Shown piece by piece: positions 1 through 6,209 of a stretch of DNA of 14,896 bases. The position numbers and the translations under genes are program-made. The notes below the pieces were generated by a model, which made no database searches, was not told the origin of the DNA, and worked only from the letters and a program-made list of their open reading frames with translations. This DNA comes from an uncultured Collinsella sp. (GTDB lineage Bacteria > Actinomycetota > Coriobacteriia > Coriobacteriales > Coriobacteriaceae): NCBI GenBank assembly GCA_900547655.1, contig URHQ01000052.1, forward strand, positions 1 through 14,896, written 5' to 3'. The stretch's first letter is position 1, and every line of letters begins with the position of its first letter.

Positions 1-35
1 GGTCTCGTGGGCTCGGAGATGTGTATAAGAGACAG
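1..35 (+). other. Untrimmed Nextera read-2 transposase adapter (assembly artefact)
   Basis: Positions 2-35 match the 34-base Illumina Nextera read-2 adapter exactly, ending in the 19-base Tn5 mosaic end (AGATGTGTATAAGAGACAG, 17-35). Base 1 is probably the last base of the index. This is library DNA, not genome. It creates false starts on the plus strand (MCIRDR at 19 and MYKRQ at 21) and a false tail (CLLYTSPSPRD) on the minus-strand gene that runs into it. Confidence 0.98.
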
Positions 36-748
36 GTCCAAGCCGGCATGGCGGCTTGTTCGGTCTGCGAGGCAGGCTCGTTCTGCGCAATCTGCTCATG
101 CTGCATCAGCGACAACTCGCCGCACCCGGCAAAGCCCTCAACTTCGTCGAGTTCATCCGCCAGATTCACGCCGTGCACGTATCCCATATCTACAGCCGGG
201 GAATCGCTAGCATGCTGCGCCGGCCCTCCAGCGTCATCGCATACAAGGGGGTTCCGGGGGCGCCGACCATGCTCGGCTTCCGCTTTTCCATAATCATCAA
301 CACGCGGGCCTCTTGTAGCGCGAGGCGCCCCGGGTTCCCTATCAACAAAAGCATCGGGCTCAATCGTCATGCGCCGATCGGAATCAACCGCTCCCTCGCC
401 CGCGCGCCCGTTGCCGCATATACTGTGCGCAGCGATGACCTCGGTCGCCCCTGCGCGAAACAGCCCCTCGATATCCGACGGATCGAGTGCTTCTATCAAC
501 ACGACCACGCGACTCACGCGGCCTTCGGCCGTCAGGCGCGCAACAGTCTTGCGCACGTCTTCGGTATCGAACAGAGACGCCGCGATGATGGCAGCTCCGC
601 GGCGCGACGGAAACGCCCGCGCCATGGAAACCAGCCCGTCCAGGTCACCCACGCGAAGCACCTGTGCACCCGTATCACGGCCCTCGACTTCCCGCTGCAA
701 CAGCCCGTAATCGCCGCACGCGCAGCACGCAAGCCAGATCGCCTTCAT
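36..748 (-). CDS. TadZ/CpaE-like pilus assembly protein, N-terminal part (cut by contig end)
   Basis: An open minus-strand frame begins at ATG 746-748 and stays open for about 237 codons until it enters the adapter. The start overlaps the stop of the upstream SAF-domain gene as ATGA, and GGAGG lies 9 bases upstream, so the two genes look translationally coupled. The first ~110 residues look like a degenerate receiver domain, with a hydrophobic strand VVVLIEALD followed by FRAGATEVIAA. After that comes a low-complexity linker rich in Asp, Glu, Ala and Arg. CpaE/TadZ proteins have this order: an atypical receiver domain, then a MinD-like ATPase that polarly localises the Tad secretion machine. 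The ATPase part would lie beyond the left edge and is not seen. The reading frame is well supported. The TadZ identity is inferred from the receiver-like fold and the CpaB-like neighbour, and a generic hypothetical protein remains possible. Confidence 0.65.
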
Positions 749-1407
749 CACTCGTCGCCTCCGCTCTTTTTGCCGCGCGCCGTGGCGGGAATCGTCAAGC
801 TGACCGTTCCCTTGCCCGATGCCCCCAGCAGTTCCTTGACGTCTTCGGGGTCAGCCGCCAGCGTCACCCATTCGATCTTGCCCTCGCGCGTGGCACCGGA
901 ATCTTCACTGGTATCGATCACGTACGCGCCGCACAGCCGATCGGTTACGCCGTCTTTTTGCACATACACATCCACGTAGCTGCCCACGCCCGTAGCACCG
1001 CCGACCGAGTGCTCGGCATCGACCGCCACCGAAACGGCGACCTTGCCCTTAGGCACCTCGAGCTTGTGACTCTCGGCCTTGGTGTAGACATTGCAGATCA
1101 CGGCGTTTTTGGGAATACGCGAAGTCGTCACGTCGCCGCGCACCTGGCGCAGCTCGGTCGCCGCGTCACGCGGCAACAGGCTCGTCAGCCATTCCTGGGT
1201 TATGACATTGGTCTCATCGAGGGTCTCGCCCACATCGATATCGCGCGCCGCGACGCATACCTCGACGCGATCGCCACCGTACTTGGCCAAGGTCTCAGCC
1301 TGGACCTGTTCGGCTTGCGAGCGGATCGACGAGCCGTAAACCATGCAGAGCAGCGCAGCGAGCACGCCCGCGACCAGACTGATGGCGATGCGCTTGCTCT
1401 TGTTCAC
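748..1407 (-). CDS. cpaB: CpaB/RcpC-like SAF-domain protein (Flp pilus assembly)
   Basis: 219 residues. A short basic N-terminus (NKSKR) is followed by one membrane helix at about residues 7-25. An SAF domain begins with VCVAARDIDVGETL and continues through a second typical strand, RGDVTTSRIPKNAVI. The C-terminal third has the RcpC-like pattern VGSYVDVYV, where CpaB proteins carry regulatory-loop strands. CpaB/RcpC sits in the periplasm or outer face of the envelope and helps assemble the Tad secretion channel. I chose GTG 1405-1407 because AGGAG (1413-1417) lies 5 bases upstream. An in-frame ATG at 1420-1422 would add five residues but has no SD. The next gene overlaps by ATGA. This gene looks like the first of its operon, since a promoter-like region with a dyad lies upstream. 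Family assignment is fairly secure; the exact role in this organism is inferred. Confidence 0.8.
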   Translation of the reverse strand: MNKSKRIAISLVAGVLAALLCMVYGSSIRSQAEQVQAETLAKYGGDRVEVCVAARDIDVGETLDETNVITQEWLTSLLPRDAATELRQVRGDVTTSRIPKNAVICNVYTKAESHKLEVPKGKVAVSVAVDAEHSVGGATGVGSYVDVYVQKDGVTDRLCGAYVIDTSEDSGATREGKIEWVTLAADPEDVKELLGASGKGTVSLTIPATARGKKSGGDE

Positions 1408-1504
1408 GGCCGCTCCTCTCATGGCAGTGCCGGGCGAATGCCCGTACCACCATTGTCTGGGTGGTCAGAGTGCAAAGCGGCGCAATCGCGATCTCGGTTT
1501 TCGA

Positions 1505-1569
1505 TGTCAAACCAATCGCTGACCAAAAACTAACCAGCCCGTCAAGCTCGTGGCAAGGTTTTGGTCAGC
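1505..1569 (-). promoter_or_regulatory. Candidate promoter and upstream dyad of the cpaB-like operon
   Basis: On the minus strand a perfect -35 hexamer TTGACA lies at 1505-1510. The -10 at 17-base spacing is poor (GATTGC). Just upstream of the -35 is a perfect 11-base inverted repeat: GCTGACCAAAA at 1518-1528 and TTTTGGTCAGC at 1559-1569, with half-site centres 41 bases apart. A further GTCAGCA lies at 1572-1578. A weak -10 with a dyad upstream of the -35 is the layout of an activator-dependent promoter. No regulator is identified. Confidence 0.35.
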
Positions 1570-1607
1570 ACGTCAGCAAACTGCATGTTTCGAGGCTTTT
1601 TCGCAGC

Positions 1608-1642
1608 AAAAAAGCCGTCTCCCGAACAGTTGGAAGACGGCT
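1608..1642 (-). terminator. Intrinsic terminator after rsgA
   Basis: Read on the minus strand, AGCCGTCT (1642-1635) pairs with AGACGGCT (1620-1613), giving an 8-bp stem with a 14-base loop. Six T follow (1613-1608, the first belonging to the stem). It begins 18 bases past the rsgA stop. Confidence 0.9.
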
Positions 1643-1659
1643 GTCATAGGAAAAATCAA

Positions 1660-2844
1660 TTACAGATGGACATCGGGATCGAGCATTTGAGCACTCACGC
1701 GCATGGATGACGCCAGGTTTTGGAACGTTTCCAAACGCAGGCTGTCGATCTGCCCGGCGTCCTCGGCCTCGCGAACGGCACAACCCGGCTCATGGGTATG
1801 CGTGCAATCGCCAAACCGGCACGCGCGCGATGCCTCGACAATCTCGGGGAAGGCGCGCGCCAGACCCCGCTCGTGACCCACGAGCGGTAAGCTGCGCAGG
1901 CCCGGGGCATCGGCGATCACGCCGGCGTCGCCCGGCAGTGCCACCATCACGCGCGCGACGGTAGTGTGACGGCCCTGGTCGTCGCGTTCGCGCACACCGC
2001 CAGTCGCCAACGTATCGTGGCCCAGCAGCGCATTGAGCAGCGTCGACTTGCCGGCACCCGACTCGCCCAGAATCATGGCGCAGCTCCCGGCAGGCACGCA
2101 GGAACGAACCTCGTCCAGGCCGCGCCCCTCGGCAGAGGACGTCACGATCACGCGCACGTCCGGACCCACCAGGCGGCGCACGCGGTCCAGATCGCGCTCG
2201 AGCTCCTCGGCATCGCAGCGGTCAGCTTTGGTGAGCACCACCACCGGCTCGGCATCGCAGTCGAGCGCCAACACCAGCGAGCGCGCCACGCGGTCGAGCA
2301 GCACCTCGCCGGCACCGAGCGCCTGCACGATTAGCACGCTATCCACGTTGGAGCAGAGCACCTGACGCTCTCCACGGGCACGGCCGCGCCAACGCTCAAA
2401 GCTCGTACGGCGCGGCAGAACGCACTCAATCACGCCCATATCGTGCCCGGGAGCGCGGCGCACCGCCACACGGTCGCCCACGGCGGGCAGCAGCACCTCG
2501 TCCTCGCCGCGCGACTTGGCAAACCCCACGGCATGCTCGGCGCGGAAGGTGTCGTCGGCAGTGGCCACCAGCGGAAACCCGCGATCCAAGCGCACCACGG
2601 CGCCAAGCTGCATCTGCTCGGGCTCCTCGGCATGTGCGCAGAAATCATCAAAGGTAGTCTGCTGGGCTTCATCGACCGGCAGGTCATCAAACGCCGGAAC
2701 GTCCTGCAGCGCGTCGAGTCCCGGCACGCTTGCCAGCAGCTCCTCGGCAGATACGGGAGCCTCGGTCGCGAGCTTCCGACGACGATCACGCTTAGCCCGC
2801 GCCCCCGTCGTCTTTTTCTTCGCTTTAGCCTTAGCCTTGCCCAC
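1660..2844 (-). CDS. rsgA: Ribosome small subunit-dependent GTPase RsgA
   Basis: 394 residues. RsgA (YjeQ) is a circularly permuted GTPase that checks late 30S ribosomal subunit maturation in the cytoplasm. In order there is a Lys/Arg-rich N-terminus, an OB-fold (about 78-150) and the permuted G domain. The G domain carries G4 TKAD (205-208), P-loop GESGAGKST (260-268), RHTT (292-295) and G3 DAPG (312-315). The C-terminal zinc motif is C342-x4-C347-x-H349-x5-C355. G4 preceding G1 is diagnostic. The protein is somewhat longer than the ~350-residue E. coli enzyme because of an acidic/Ala-rich stretch between the basic tail and the OB-fold. I chose GTG 2842-2844, preceded by GGAGG with a 5-base spacer. 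The frame extends to 2928, but that stretch is occupied by the terminator of the gene upstream. It is monocistronic, with its own terminator at 1608-1642. Confidence 0.95.
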   Translation of the reverse strand: MGKAKAKAKKKTTGARAKRDRRRKLATEAPVSAEELLASVPGLDALQDVPAFDDLPVDEAQQTTFDDFCAHAEEPEQMQLGAVVRLDRGFPLVATADDTFRAEHAVGFAKSRGEDEVLLPAVGDRVAVRRAPGHDMGVIECVLPRRTSFERWRGRARGERQVLCSNVDSVLIVQALGAGEVLLDRVARSLVLALDCDAEPVVVLTKADRCDAEELERDLDRVRRLVGPDVRVIVTSSAEGRGLDEVRSCVPAGSCAMILGESGAGKSTLLNALLGHDTLATGGVRERDDQGRHTTVARVMVALPGDAGVIADAPGLRSLPLVGHERGLARAFPEIVEASRACRFGDCTHTHEPGCAVREAEDAGQIDSLRLETFQNLASSMRVSAQMLDPDVHL

Positions 2845-2892
2845 AAGCGCCTCCCAGCACCATAAATCACAACTGAGCAGGTATTTTAAATC

Positions 2893-2926
2893 AAAAAGAG
2901 CTGGTCGGGCAAAGCCCGACCAGCTC
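2893..2926 (-). terminator. Strong intrinsic terminator after the calcium ATPase gene
   Basis: A perfect 13-bp stem is formed by 2898-2910 and 2914-2926, with a 3-base loop. On the minus strand five T follow (2897-2893). There is no T-run on the plus side, so it acts for leftward transcription coming from the ATPase gene. Confidence 0.93.
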
Positions 2927-2986
2927 ACATACTTTCCCTCAGCCCTTTATCATCCGCGCGGGAGAAAAGCCAGCAAGGATACCGCA

Positions 2987-3074
2987 GGGCCCGCCCCGGA
3001 AGCCCTTTCTCCCGAACGATCCCGCAGCGCGAAGCGCGAGGACCAGTAAGGGAGAAAGGGCGTGGGGCGGGCCC
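2987..3074. repeat. Long nested inverted repeat downstream of the ATPase gene
   Basis: GGGCCCGCCCC (2987-2997) is perfectly complementary to 3064-3074, and GCCCTTTCTCCC (3002-3013) is perfectly complementary to 3050-3061. Together they form one hairpin of 23 paired bases with a 4/2-base internal loop. The ~36-base apical region contains GCGC-GAA-GCGC (3027-3037). It starts 12 bases after the ATPase stop on the minus strand. No poly-T follows directly, so it is not an ordinary terminator. It could be an RNA-stabilising 3' structure or a dispersed palindromic element; the sequence alone cannot decide. Confidence 0.7.
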
Positions 3075-3085
3075 GGACAGGTACG

Positions 3086-5767
3086 TTACTCTTTCTCGAC
3101 CGCGCGCATGATCGCCTTGTAGATCTCCATCAGCGGGATGATCAGGAAGGCCAGACCCAGCGCGGCAAGAACGCCCTTGAGCTCAAGCGTCACAGGGCCA
3201 AAGAACATCTCGGCAAGCGTCGGCTGCACGGTCACGATCACCGTCAGCACCAGTGCCAGCGCGGCGGAAGCCCACAGCCACTTGTTCTGCTTCTTCATGG
3301 TGAACAGCGACGCACGACGGCTGCGCATATTGAAGCAGTGGAAAATCTCGACCATGTTGAGCGTGATGAACGCCATCATCACGCCTTCCTCGTCGGCATT
3401 GCCGGCGATCATATCGGCGATGTGGATGTAGCCCATGTCAAAGTACACGCCCACAAAGAAGCTCGCCAGCACCAGCACGGTGATGATCAGACCCTGGACC
3501 ACGCAGTCCAGGCCCATGTGACCGGCAAAGACACCGTCCTTGGCGTTGCGCGGCTTGCGCTTCATGATGTCACCCTCGGCATCCTCCATGCCCAGCGCGA
3601 GCGCGGGGAAGCAGTCGGTGACCAGGTTCACCCACAGCAGCTGCACCGGCTGGAAGATGGTAAAGCCGATGAGCGTGGCGATAAACACCGAGAAGACCTC
3701 GGCAAGGTTGGCCGAAAGCAGGAACTGGATGACCTTGCGGATGTTGTCGTAGATGCGACGGCCCTCTTCGCAGGCGCCGATGATGGTGGCGAAGTTGTCG
3801 TCGGCAAGCACCATGTCGGCAACGTTCTTGGTGACATCGGTACCGGTGATGCCCATGCCAACGCCGATGTCGGCACGCTTGATGGACGGGGCGTCGTTGA
3901 CGCCGTCGCCCGTCATGGCCACGATCTGGTCGCGCGACTTCCAAGCCTCGACGATGCGGGTCTTATGCTCGGGCTGGACGCGGGCGTACACGCCGTAGTC
4001 CTCGATGTGCGCGTCGAGCTCCTCGTCGCTCATGCGATCGAGGTCGGCACCGGTGATGGCATGGCTGCGGTCGGTGACGATGCCCAGCTGCTTGGCGATG
4101 GCCACGGCGGTGTCGATGTGGTCGCCCGTGATCATGACGGTGCGGATACCGGCGTCGTGCGCCTCGCGGATGGCGTCGGCGACCTCGGGTCGGACCGGGT
4201 CAATCATGCCGGACAGGCCGCAGAAGACCAGATCGTGCTCGAGCGCAGTGGGGCTGCAGTCGGCCGGAACCTCGGTGTAGGTGCGGCTTGCCAGCGCCAG
4301 TACGCGCAGGGCCTCGTCGGCCATAGCCTTGTTGGCGGCCACGAGCTCGGCGCGACGCTCCTCGGTCAGCGGAACGACCCTGTCGCCGTCGTAGATATGG
4401 GTGCACAGGCCGATCACCACGTCGGGCGCGCCCTTGGTGTACTGCTCATACTCGCCGTCCAGGGTCTCGACGACCACGGACATCATCTTGCGGCCCGAGT
4501 CGAACGGGGCCTCACCCACGCGCGGGTGCTCGGCAGTCAGGCCAGTGAGGCCCGCCTTGCCGGCGTCGTTGACGAGCGCGCACTCAGTCGGCTCGCCCAC
4601 GGCCTCGCCCAGCTCCTCGTCCCACTGGGCATCGGAGCACAGAGCCATGCCGGCCAGGAACTTCTCCTTAGGCGCAGCGAGCTCGTGCTTGACGACGGTC
4701 ATCTTGTTTTGGGTAAGGGTACCGGTCTTGTCGGAGCAGATGGTCTGCGTGCAGCCGAGAGTCTCGACGGCAGAGAGCTTGCGGATGATTGCCTGGCGCT
4801 TGGCCATCTTGGTCACGCCAAGCGACAGCACGATGGTCACGACGGCGACCAGGCCCTCGGGGATGGCAGCGACGGCGAGCGAGACGGCAACCATAAAGGT
4901 ATCGAGCAGGGCGGTCGGGTCGGTAAGAACGTTGCCCACGCCGTGGCGGATGATGTCGACACCAAAGATAACGACGCAGATGACGATAACCATGATGGTG
5001 AGGATGCGGCTGAGCTCGGCAAGCTTCACCTGCAGCGGCGTGAGCTCTTCCTTGGCCTCGGCCAGGGCGCCGGCGATCTTACCCATCTCGGTGTTCATGC
5101 CGGTGCCGACCACGACGGCGCGGCCGCGGCCGTATACCACGGTGGAACCCATGTAGCACATGTTCTTGCGGTCGCCGAGCGGCACGTCATCGGTGCCGGT
5201 GGCGAGCTCGATCACGTTGGCATGCTTCTCGACGGGCACGGACTCGCCGGTAAGGGCGGCCTCCTCGATCTTCATCGTGGCGCTCTCGAGCACGCGGCAG
5301 TCGGCCGGGACGGAGTCGCCCGCCTCGAGCATGATCACGTCACCGGGCACGAGCTCGGCACTCGGCAGGTGCACGAGCTTGCCGTCGCGCAGAACCTTGG
5401 ACTGCGCGGCGCTCATCTCCTGCAATGCCTCGAGAGCTTCCTCGCTCTTGGCCTCCTGAACCACGCCCAGCACCGAGTTGACGATAACGACGAACATGAT
5501 GATGGCGACATCGGCAAAGTCCGCCTCACCCTTGACCATGCCCGTGAGTGCACTGATGACGGCGGCAACGATCAGCATGATAACCATGGGGTCGGCCATC
5601 TGCTCAAAGAAGCGCTTCCACAACGGGGTCTTCTCGGCTTCCTCGAGCTTGTTAGGGCCTGTCTTGGCGAGGCGCGACGACGCCTCGTCGTTGCTCAGGC
5701 CGAGGTTCTCATCGACGCCCTGGTCGCTGAGTACCTCCGCCGCGGCGGACAGGTATTCCTTTTGCAT
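3086..5767 (-). CDS. P-type (P2A) calcium-transporting ATPase
   Basis: 893 residues, full length for the family. P2A ATPases export Ca2+ across the cytoplasmic membrane using ATP. Visible in order: an N-terminal cation-ATPase domain, actuator motif TGES (173-176), M4 motif PEGL (303-306) with the ion-binding Glu, and phosphorylation site DKTGT (Asp346). These are followed by nucleotide-binding KGAP (445-448), hinge TGDGVNDAP (619-627) and about six C-terminal membrane helices. In M5, N687 and E690 (SANLAE), and in M6, N714 and D718 (NLVTD), match the SERCA calcium-site residues. That favours Ca2+ over Na+/K+ or Mg2+, although Mn2+ cannot be excluded. The start is ATG 5765-5767 with AGGAGG 9 bases upstream. 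That SD lies inside a hairpin of the leader. The gene ends in a long hairpin and a terminator, so it is probably monocistronic. Confidence 0.95.
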   Translation of the reverse strand: MQKEYLSAAAEVLSDQGVDENLGLSNDEASSRLAKTGPNKLEEAEKTPLWKRFFEQMADPMVIMLIVAAVISALTGMVKGEADFADVAIIMFVVIVNSVLGVVQEAKSEEALEALQEMSAAQSKVLRDGKLVHLPSAELVPGDVIMLEAGDSVPADCRVLESATMKIEEAALTGESVPVEKHANVIELATGTDDVPLGDRKNMCYMGSTVVYGRGRAVVVGTGMNTEMGKIAGALAEAKEELTPLQVKLAELSRILTIMVIVICVVIFGVDIIRHGVGNVLTDPTALLDTFMVAVSLAVAAIPEGLVAVVTIVLSLGVTKMAKRQAIIRKLSAVETLGCTQTICSDKTGTLTQNKMTVVKHELAAPKEKFLAGMALCSDAQWDEELGEAVGEPTECALVNDAGKAGLTGLTAEHPRVGEAPFDSGRKMMSVVVETLDGEYEQYTKGAPDVVIGLCTHIYDGDRVVPLTEERRAELVAANKAMADEALRVLALASRTYTEVPADCSPTALEHDLVFCGLSGMIDPVRPEVADAIREAHDAGIRTVMITGDHIDTAVAIAKQLGIVTDRSHAITGADLDRMSDEELDAHIEDYGVYARVQPEHKTRIVEAWKSRDQIVAMTGDGVNDAPSIKRADIGVGMGITGTDVTKNVADMVLADDNFATIIGACEEGRRIYDNIRKVIQFLLSANLAEVFSVFIATLIGFTIFQPVQLLWVNLVTDCFPALALGMEDAEGDIMKRKPRNAKDGVFAGHMGLDCVVQGLIITVLVLASFFVGVYFDMGYIHIADMIAGNADEEGVMMAFITLNMVEIFHCFNMRSRRASLFTMKKQNKWLWASAALALVLTVIVTVQPTLAEMFFGPVTLELKGVLAALGLAFLIIPLMEIYKAIMRAVEKE

Positions 5768-5777
5768 ATAGAGTCCC

Positions 5778-5896
5778 CTCCTGGGATTCGGGCCACTCAG
5801 CAGATTGATGCCCGATCATAATTCCCAGGAGAAGGGCAAGGGCTCATCAAGGCTGCCGTGCTGAGCGGCAGTTGATAGTGGGGCTATGGTACCCCA
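5778..5896 (-). promoter_or_regulatory. Structured 5' leader of the calcium ATPase gene with sequestered SD
   Basis: Reading the minus strand, three stem-loops follow one another. The first is TGGGG/CCCCA (5896-5892 with 5883-5879). The second is ATCAA-CTGCCG/CGGCAG-GG-TTGAT (5876-5846). The third is CTCCTGGGA (5831-5823) pairing with TCCCAGGAG (5786-5778), enclosing GCCCGA (5815-5810) pairing with TCGGGC (5793-5788). The 3' arm of the last stem contains the AGGAG of the ATPase SD, so folding would hide the ribosome-binding site. The pairing is seen directly; a regulatory role is inferred. I do not see the conserved GGGGAGUAG of the yybP-ykoY manganese riboswitch. Confidence 0.5.
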
Positions 5897-6140
5897 AAGC
5901 GGCGCGTCTAGCCAAAACATTCCAATTGGAAACACGGCTCGAGTGCAACGATGCAGACCGTGTGATGCTCAACATTGATAAAACGTTTTTTCTTCGGCGC
6001 ATCGTCAAACTGAAATATCGCCCAGATAGCAGCGGTCAGAACGGTTGATAAAGTTTTTTCATATACCGTTTTTACCGCAAAAAATGAACTTCTAATTCGG
6101 CATACGGTCGATTTTTGGGGGTGTTCGGTCGTCATTTCGT
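5897..6140. other. AT-rich divergent intergenic region without a convincing gene
   Basis: This stretch between the ATPase leader and the pyk promoter is clearly richer in A and T than its surroundings. It holds a 12-base palindrome TTCCAATTGGAA (5920-5931) and an AAAACGTTTT palindrome (5980-5989). A direct repeat pair, TTGATAAAACGTTTTTTC (5975-5992) and TTGATAAAGTTTTTTC (6045-6060), is spaced 70 bases apart. The minus frame 5908-6135 lacks an SD and looks non-coding. The region probably contains the divergent control signals of pyk and the ATPase gene. Confidence 0.5.
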
Positions 6141-6146
6141 TATAAT
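6141..6146 (+). promoter_or_regulatory. Candidate -10 of the pyk promoter
   Basis: A perfect TATAAT lies 63 bases before the pyk start. No good -35 sits at 16-18 bases (the sequence there is G-rich) and the extended -10 position reads CGT rather than TGN. If used, transcription would start near 6153, and the promoter may need an activator. Confidence 0.45.
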
Positions 6147-6209
6147 CATCTCAGTTTTATTTCTTATGGTTTATCTATCAGCGCAAGACGATGTCAGATG
6201 GAGGTCTGA

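Noticed and set aside
56..979. A 307-codon plus-strand frame at the left end
   Set aside because: It spans two coupled minus-strand genes in antisense, including the SAF-domain gene, and its composition is not protein-like. The minus frames have SDs and an ATGA overlap.
1446..1465. Small hairpin ACCACC/GGTGGT upstream of the SAF-domain gene
   Set aside because: Only 6 bp with an 8-base loop in GC-rich DNA; easily due to chance.
3062..5821. A 919-codon open frame on the plus strand opposite the calcium ATPase gene
   Set aside because: It is antisense to a gene with every P-type ATPase motif. Its translation is His/Asp/Gly-rich low complexity, the usual shadow of a GC-rich gene.
5768..5896. 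yybP-ykoY manganese riboswitch in front of the P-type ATPase
   Set aside because: The conserved GGGGAGUAG and its partner loop are not visible, so only an unclassified structured leader is claimed.
5908..6135. A 75-codon minus-strand frame in the ATPase-pyk intergenic region
   Set aside because: No SD before its ATG, no recognisable domain, AT-rich composition unlike the neighbouring genes, and it overlaps repeats and probable regulatory DNA.
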